Source: Diphasiastrum complanatum (lineage: Eukaryota > Streptophyta > Lycopodiopsida > Lycopodiales > Lycopodiaceae). Taken from it: a stretch of 64,000 nucleotides of DNA. Below the pieces are notes generated by a model, which was not told the origin of the DNA, did not search any database, and saw only the letters and a program-made list of their open reading frames with translations. The stretch's first letter is position 1. Each line of letters starts with the position of its first letter. The translations under genes and the position numbers were made by a program. This document shows, in pieces, positions 56,301 through 64,000 of the stretch. The stretch is taken from NCBI GenBank assembly GCA_029204225.1, contig MU832539.1, positions 1 through 64,000 of the forward strand, in the 5' to 3' direction.

Positions 56301-57149
56301 CCAAAAGACAATATGAAACCGATATTCCGTCATCTGCTACAATGTCCAACCAAGAGCAACCTTCACAGGGAATTGGCAGTTTTTCTCCCCTTCTACAACC
56401 TTAAATCTAATTGTCTTTCCACATGCAAATAAGATTTCCAATGTGCAATACACAATAAATCTAGGATTTGGAAATCCACTTAGAGATTCGGTTCTGAATC
56501 TCTTGTTCGACGAGGTCCTCAGGACATAGTACCTCACCCATACCTGCATCTCACGCTATATCTTACAACATCTGTTATCCATGATGATAGATGTTAGTGT
56601 CACCGACTCTGCCTTGTTTTGACAAGGGCATATCAGAGTAAGTCTCATTACTCTACAACCAATGCACACTTGCAAGTGTCAAGGTGACTTATCAATGTTG
56701 ATGAATGCAAGTTTTGTTCGACAAGTGCCATACAATTCTAACTCTCCACAACGTTTGCTTATTTCCTTGTTTCTCTTCACCTATTTTGTGTGATTGATTT
56801 TTGCATGAGAAATAGCTACTGCACAAAAGTCTTCTGTAGAGCATCTCCAGAACACATTTTCATTCATCTATCCATCTTCTGATTATCTTGTACAGTAGTT
56901 TAGAATTTTTTGAGAAATATGCGAAATCCATGTCAAATTAGAGTTGATTCCTGCATCTCATCATCATATTCAATTTTGAGTCAACTACAGCAAGATCGAA
57001 ACAAATTTAGTTAGAATTTGTTCAATATTTAGTCCAGTCACATGTTCAACGAGTTTCAACTACGTGTTCCACATGCTGATCCAATCCTGAGCATGACCAG
57101 TTACCAACAACAACATCCCCACCAATAGATTTTGGGAGGGGGAGAGAGT
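56301..57149. other. no gene recognised
   Basis: Short unassigned frames only. It probably contains the decayed end of gypsy relic D or flanking intergenic DNA. Confidence 0.4.
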
Positions 57150-59025
57150 GGATCTGCTTGGATCCACTGGAGCAGTTACGCTGCCAACAACAACACCAGC
57201 AAGATCGACAGCCAAGGTCACAGGTCAAATATGAAAATGACAAGGCTAAAGAAGGCAGATGGGTAATCCAAAGAGACTCAATCAGAAGAAGTACCCTAGC
57301 CATGACGAAGATCTCTATAAAGGGAAACACAAGCATTGGGAAATCAGTCTCCTTCTTCAACCAACCTCTCGTCATACATTTGCATCCATTTTCATGCCTA
57401 TCGCCCAAACATCTAACGTTGTCACTACCACCCTTCCTTCCATCAGTTTGTTTTTCATCAGTTTACATTTCTTCTGAGAAATCCCTAGTTATTTAAAGTC
57501 CTCCCAAGCAGTTGAAAGATCATTGCAAATGTCTTGCGGAGACTAACTACAATGGATGATCAACCAAATGAAGATCTAAGAAGCAGGCGAAGCAGCCAGA
57601 ACAAATAAAGAGAAAGATCAAAGAAGCTGAGGAGAAGGGACAAAACTTAAGCAACAAATGAGTCAGATCAACCTTGATCAAAAGAAACTCTCTGGAGCAA
57701 TGATAGTTGAATCCCCTCTTATGAAGCCCAAAGAGATCCGAAAGTAACGGATCAAAAGAAAGAGCTACAGAAAAGAAAAAGAAAGACGAAGACAACCATG
57801 AACCTGCAAAATAAAGCGAATTCCTCACCCAGCAAGTGGTGGTCAAAGCTCAACATTGCAAGGATCCAAGGCTGCAACTGTAGAACTATCAGTTCCTTCA
57901 CCTTTTCACCAAGACTTCATCATGTTCCCTTACCGTTATTAAACCGTCCATCCAAATCTGTTCCTAAAACCCAATTTTTGTTGACGAGTCCATCCCCTTG
58001 AGATTGATAAATCAAGTTTGTGTAACGTACAGATCAAAGGTTTTCCTTGAGACTAGAACTTCAACTGAGGGAAGAACCACGGAGACACCCAGAAGAAAAT
58101 GGAGGATACAAACCTCCCAGGAGTTAGAATCTGCCAAGAAACCAAAGATGAAACTGTCAATGACAAATACAAGTGAAAAACAAAGAGACACATGGAAAGT
58201 ACTCGAGCATACAAGTTGTAGAGTTGCTGAGAGCTCTCCGATTTTGAGAATGTCAACCACCTATAACAATAAGACATTATGATCCAATTGCGGCAGTCGT
58301 GGACCAGTTGTGTAGAAAATTTCCAATCCCCTTCCTTGATTTGAAATTTGATTGAGACTGGATGGGACAACGCATGGGAGGCGAGATAAGCCAGGATAAA
58401 TCGGAGATCCGAAATGGGGTGAGAGCTGGCAAATCTAGGTCATACAACAACGTGCACAAGGATGATTAGAAGTTTGCAAAGAAAGAATTTCGAGAAAATC
58501 CAGATCTTAAGCAACAAAGAGAAGCAGCCAAAAAGCGACTGGAGACTACAGGGCCCTCTCACCTTGGCAATGGCGGCCAATGTTCTTTTCATGCCCATTT
58601 TGTAAGTCTCCACACCCATATGTTGAATTTGATATTGTCATAATTCATATTTTATTTGTGAATTTGTTTAAATTAAATTACAATCACTAATTTGTCGGTT
58701 CATGCATAATCTATCGTAAAGTGGTCTCCCACAAAAGAGGAGTATAAGTATGCACATTCCAACAATACACAAGCATTACTCGAACTATTGGAGAGACGAG
58801 GAGAAAAAATTGAATGGATGGATATTTTGAGGTATGTATTATGGCTTCAAGATAAATTTTAACTTCACCACATTCATGTGGTCGGACACTCTAACAACAT
58901 CACTTACAAAATTTACACATATTTATTGCACGTAGGTATCGTAGTCCTAGTCTCATGCATCGCAGCCACATGAGTTTGATGACCATGGCTAGGACGAGGA
59001 CGATTCAGCTGAATCTAATGGTTAG
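57150..59025 (+). pseudogene. En/Spm-like (transposase_24-type) gene relic, copy B
   Basis: Upstream pieces include KKYPSHDEDLYKGKHKHWE (57285-57345) and Lys/Gln-rich coiled-coil-like frames (57560-58260) with many stops. The core near 58285-58440 reads VVDQLCRKFPIPFLDLKFD, QRMGG and VRAGKS, matching copy A's core. Next comes QREAAKKRLETTGPSHLGNGG (58510-58570), then KEEYKYAHSNNTQALLELLE and RRGEKIEWMDI in reading order near 58735-58830. The last exon (58936-59025), after TTGCACGTAG, ends DEDDSAESNG. The better-preserved tail (an NNTQALLE, then GEKIEWMD pattern) supports a plant transposon protein. Several stops make it a pseudogene. Confidence 0.5.
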
Positions 59026-59250
59026 GCATTTCATTGTGATATATGTTTGTAATTGGAACTTTATGTATAAACATACTCAAATCATTTAAGTTAAGTCCTC
59101 TACATGAATCTTCAATTGAATGGAATGTAATTTAAATGTTTGTAATTTTTCTAATTATCAATTATGAACTATTCGTCGACATCCTCTCATTCCGTAGGTT
59201 GTCTCATGCAACTGATCACGCAACCACCACACTCACATAGTGGAGAATGA

Positions 59251-59759
59251 GTGGGTTGGTGGTGCGATCACTCGCATGAGGCAACTCATGCATGTTTGTT
59301 GTTAAGTCCTCTACATGAAGGTTCAAGTCCAAATCGTGAGGGTAGAATGGAGCCATATAACATGGTTATAACGAGGTCCCTCGGAGAACCTTGGCCTCCA
59401 GTTGGACCTTCTCACCTTGCCAAGGTGAGAAGGTCCCTAAAGTCTCCAGTTGTTTCTTAGTTGCCTCTCATTGTTGTTTGAAGCGATTTGGATTTTCGCG
59501 GAATTCTTTCTTTGCAAACTTTCATTCTTCCTCGTGCCTTAATTTGGATGGATATTCTGAGATATATATGGCTTCAAGATATATTTTAATTTCAATACAT
59601 TCATGTGGCCTGACTTTCACTCTCATCACATTTCTCAAATAACTGACTCATCTTCATTGGATGCAGGTATTGCAGTCCCAATCTCATGCATCACAATCAC
59701 ATGAGTCCGATCGCGATGTCAATGGCCAGGACGAGGATGACTCAGCTGGATCTAATTAG
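59251..59759 (+). pseudogene. En/Spm-like gene relic, copy C (3' end)
   Basis: Fragments of the same gene: GPSHLAKV-like sequence near 59405, a TGGATGGATATT stretch near 59547 matching the end of the penultimate exon of copy B, the same intron start and, after GGATGCAG, a last exon (59667-59759) reading VLQSQSHASQSHESD and ending EDDSAGSN. The last exon is the best preserved of the three and has an open frame. Confidence 0.45.
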
Positions 59760-60080
59760 GTAACATATCCAGTTTCAATAATCCAATTTGTAACATACCT
59801 CTGTACTTGGAACACTTATGTATTCGTTTAAGTTAAGTCTCCTTCATCAATTTTCAAGTGTGTAAAATGTAACTCAAATATTTAAAATTTTGTTTCTTAA
59901 CAATTATGAACAAATGATTTTGCTTACCAACTTTATAAGAAGTGGTGCAAAAGACTCTTGTGGTCGGATGGAGTCCATTTTTAGGGCAGAGTGGAGCCAG
60001 TAAACTGGCTCTATTCTACTCTCAATTGTTTTTTTTTTGGATCCCTCGAAATAATCCTCGGAATAGGGTGCCATTTTGAA
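59760..60080. other. no gene recognised
   Basis: 3' flank of copy C, AT-rich, leading into the palindrome cluster. Confidence 0.4.
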
Positions 60081-60181
60081 AGGGATATACCAAGGGATAT
60101 CCCTTGATATATCCCTCGAAAAAGACATGCCACTAATAGTTTTTTGGGAGGGATATACTGAGGGCCCTCTGTATATCCCTC
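60081..60181. repeat. two near-perfect palindromes sharing AGGGATATA arms
   Basis: Palindrome 1 is 60081-60116 (36 bp, centred on AAGGGATATCCCTT). Palindrome 2 is 60148-60181 (34 bp, centred on GAGGGCCCTC). Each has only one or two mismatched pairs, and they are 31 bp apart. All four outer arms read AGGGATATA or its complement. Confidence 0.93.
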
Positions 60182-60549
60182 AGTTTATTCATGCTATCAA
60201 CAAAACAAAAATGAGATGAAGAAGCCCCGATTACCGAGGTGATTATCGAGGATCTCCTTCCGAGGCATACCTCATAGTGTATATCGAGGTTTGTGATCTT
60301 TTTTCAAAAACAAATTCTTCATAGTCGTAGTGCAACATGATGACATATTGTAATCCCTCCAAACTGTAATGACATATTATTATATTGGCTTGTTCGACAA
60401 GATCAAAGTTGGTATGAAAGCATTCACATCCTATACCACACGTACACAACTTCGTATAGATGCCAACAACATTGAAGCCCACTGAAGAGAAGCAGAATCA
60501 AACAAAGTGAAATTGCTAATTTAGGCCATTTGATCTCATTCAAAGGCCA

Positions 60550-61520
60550 TTTGAAAGTGATTTCTTTTTTCTCTGAAATCACGGTAAGGCATGGAAATTA
60601 GGCTTTCTCAAAAATGAAAATCATGCCTAAAAACAAAAGGTATTCCGAAAGCTAAATTTTCATTTTTTTTTGTTCAAAATCCTGATTTTTGGCCATTTAT
60701 CACATAGGGCCCCTGATGGCGCCTTACCTTGATCATAAAATAAAATACAAAAGTTTGTTCCTAAATGTTTTTTTTGGTCTAAGTGAAACGGCCAAAAAAT
60801 CGCAATTTTAGAGGGAAAAAAAAAAAAAAAATCAAAATTTAGCCTTCAAAATACATTTTCATTTGTAAATTGAAAAAAACAAATTGACTTCTAAACACTT
60901 TTCTTAGATTCTAATGAGTTCAAAACACTTTTCTTAGATTTTAATGAAGTCGAACAGACTAAATTCATGATGTTTGATGAAAAATGAAAATGTATCCAAG
61001 AGGCCAAATTTCCATTTTTTTTGTTTTGAAATCGCGATTTTTGGCCGTTTCACTTCATCGGAAGGCCAAAAAACATTTAGGAGCAAAAAAAGAAAAAAAA
61101 AATGGTAAATTTTATAATCACAATAAGGCGTGACCAAGGGCCCTATGAACAAATTTTTCATTTCACTTCATCGGAAGGCCAAAAACAAAATTTAGGAGCC
61201 AAAAAAAAAAATGGTAATTTTTATAATCATGGTAAGGCGTGACCAAGGGCCCTTTGATTTCAAAAGGCCCCTGGTCGTGCCTTATTGTGATTTTAAAATT
61301 TACCAAATTAATAAATAAACTTTTTGGTCCTAAACATTTTTTTTGGCCTTTTGATATAGTGAAACGGCCAAAACTCACGATATCAACCCAAAAAAATGAG
61401 AATTTGTCCTCCTGGATACGTTTTCGTTGTTTTTTTTTTTTTAGGCACGATTTTCATCTTTGAGAAGGCCTGATTTCTGTGCCTTACTGTTATTTTAGAG
61501 CAAAAAAAATCACTTTCAAA
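60550..61520. mobile_element. foldback element with ~100-bp terminal inverted repeats
   Basis: The left end reads TTTGAAAGTGATTT, then TAAGGCATGGAAATTAGGC, TTCTCAAAAATGAAAATC and ATGCCTAAAAA. The right end, on the opposite strand, reads TTTGAAAGTGATTT, TAAGGCACAGAAATCAGGC, TTCTCAAAGATGAAAATC and GTGCCTAAAAA. So about 100 bp of each end pairs with the other. The interior holds more inverted units, including a hairpin at 61233-61284, and repeated CAAGGGCCC and GGCCAAAAA motifs. No coding region or clear target duplication was found. A non-autonomous MULE-like or foldback element is likely. Confidence 0.8.
61233..61284. repeat. 25-bp-arm hairpin inside the foldback element
   Basis: TAAGGCGTGACCAAGGGCCC... 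pairs with its reverse complement, starting TAAGGCACGACCAGGGGCC on the other strand, around a 2-bp loop at 61258-61259, with about five mismatches. Confidence 0.85.
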
Positions 61521-61835
61521 TACAATAGGCTGAAAATTTAGGTTGTTTGACCAGAATTCACATTTCTATCTATAAAAGAAATATTTTCATGATATTCCAC
61601 TTATTTTCAAAATTAATAAATGCACATATAAAATCTAAATTGCAATGCTAATCATTTATAGTGTTACTTGAACTTAAGTTCATCATAAAAAAAACACATA
61701 ATTACATTTTGACAGTAAATAGTAATCATTTAATCAAGAAAGAGTGAGAGTAATAATAGAAATAGAGAGACTATTTGTTATGTAGCAAATATAATCAAAG
61801 GAGGATAGAGAGAATGAGCAAGAGTGAAAGAACGT

Positions 61836-63539
<1,704 letters not shown>

Positions 63540-64000
63540 GGTCTTTTTTCATTATTTTTTGAGTTGTTTTCAAAATCCTTGAACAAAGATCTGGGTTGAA
63601 TCTAAAGTACGTTAACTTGTCCACTACAACCCAAATAGAATCATTTTGTCATTGGGTCTTGAGAGGTCCAGCTAAAAATCCATAGATATACTTTCCCATC
63701 ATTTCTGAGGAATATCTAAGGGATGTAAAAACCTTCTAGCCTTTCATTGTTCCGCTTAGGCTAGCTTACAAGGCTTACAATAAATCACATAAGACTCGAC
63801 AAATGGCTTGAGTTTTGGCCATAATAAAACTCTCTTTTAAACAAGTCCAAAGTCTTGTGTATACTTGGATGACCTACACAGGGTACATCATGACATTCAT
63901 AAAAAAATAAATTTAGCTCATCATCCCCTCTGGTACACGAACTTTTCCATTTCGAAATAGCAAACCACCTCGAATGGCGAATTGTTCCACAATCTTCTTA
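63540..64000 (-). pseudogene. gypsy integrase fragment, cut by right edge
   Basis: On the minus strand, from the right edge inward: LLFRNGKVRVPEG, the H2C2 head (ECHDVPCVGHPSIHKTLDL at about 63899-63843), then WPKLKPFVESYVIY after a 1-base shift and a catalytic-core start with SIWVVVDKLTYF near 63640. It is close in sequence to 19319-19600 of the nested chromovirus but has different breaks. The RT part would be beyond position 64000. Confidence 0.82.

Overview
This is nuclear DNA from a land plant, most likely a fern. The evidence is AT-rich, intron-containing, gene-sparse sequence full of decayed retrotransposons, and a long PLS-class pentatricopeptide repeat (PPR) gene of the near-identical-repeat style common in ferns. 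The fern call is inference; 'land plant' is firm, because the window holds PPR, XTH and TIM13 genes and plant-type LTR elements. There are no bacterial operons, CRISPR arrays or rRNA genes.

Only three host genes are recognisable. (1) A 1049-aa PLS-type PPR protein (+, 4558-7707), presumably an organellar RNA-binding factor, with a frayed C-terminal E2 region. (2) A two-exon TIM13 gene (+, 23636-25113) for a small-Tim chaperone of the mitochondrial intermembrane space, with both CX3C motifs intact. (3) A four-exon xyloglucan endotransglucosylase/hydrolase gene (-, 42207-40943), complete with signal peptide and active site. A fourth, unrecognised set of phase-compatible exons lies at 9301-10099 (+). 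These genes do unrelated jobs and form no pathway or cluster.

Mobile DNA makes up most of the rest. Positions 1-1515 (-) hold a broken Penelope-like reverse transcriptase. Positions 14287-22980 hold a Ty1/copia relic split by a Ty3/gypsy chromovirus (15417-21090) with two LTRs, PBS, PPT and an exact 5-bp target duplication (ATCTT). Positions 25425-25873 hold a hAT-type MITE with an 8-bp target duplication. Positions 27592-33926 hold a second copia element with LTRs and TTTAA target duplications, itself interrupted by about 2.3 kb from an uncharacterised transposase-like family. A second copy of that family sits in the opposite orientation at 37297-38137, against copia (-) and gypsy (+) fragments.

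The right third (43-64 kb) has LTR-like duplications and three relics of one plant En/Spm-like (transposase_24-type) gene with a conserved last intron and exon. It also has a gypsy gag with two zinc knuckles behind about 3 kb of minisatellite and C/A-rich leader, a cluster of near-perfect palindromes (60.1 kb), a ~970-bp foldback element (60.55-61.52 kb), a 130-bp GA microsatellite, and a gypsy integrase fragment (-) running off the right edge.

The most unusual items are the two copies of the GDLKT-type family, the shared protease/integrase-less structure of both copia elements, the palindrome and foldback pair near 60-61 kb, and the three-copy En/Spm-like gene family.
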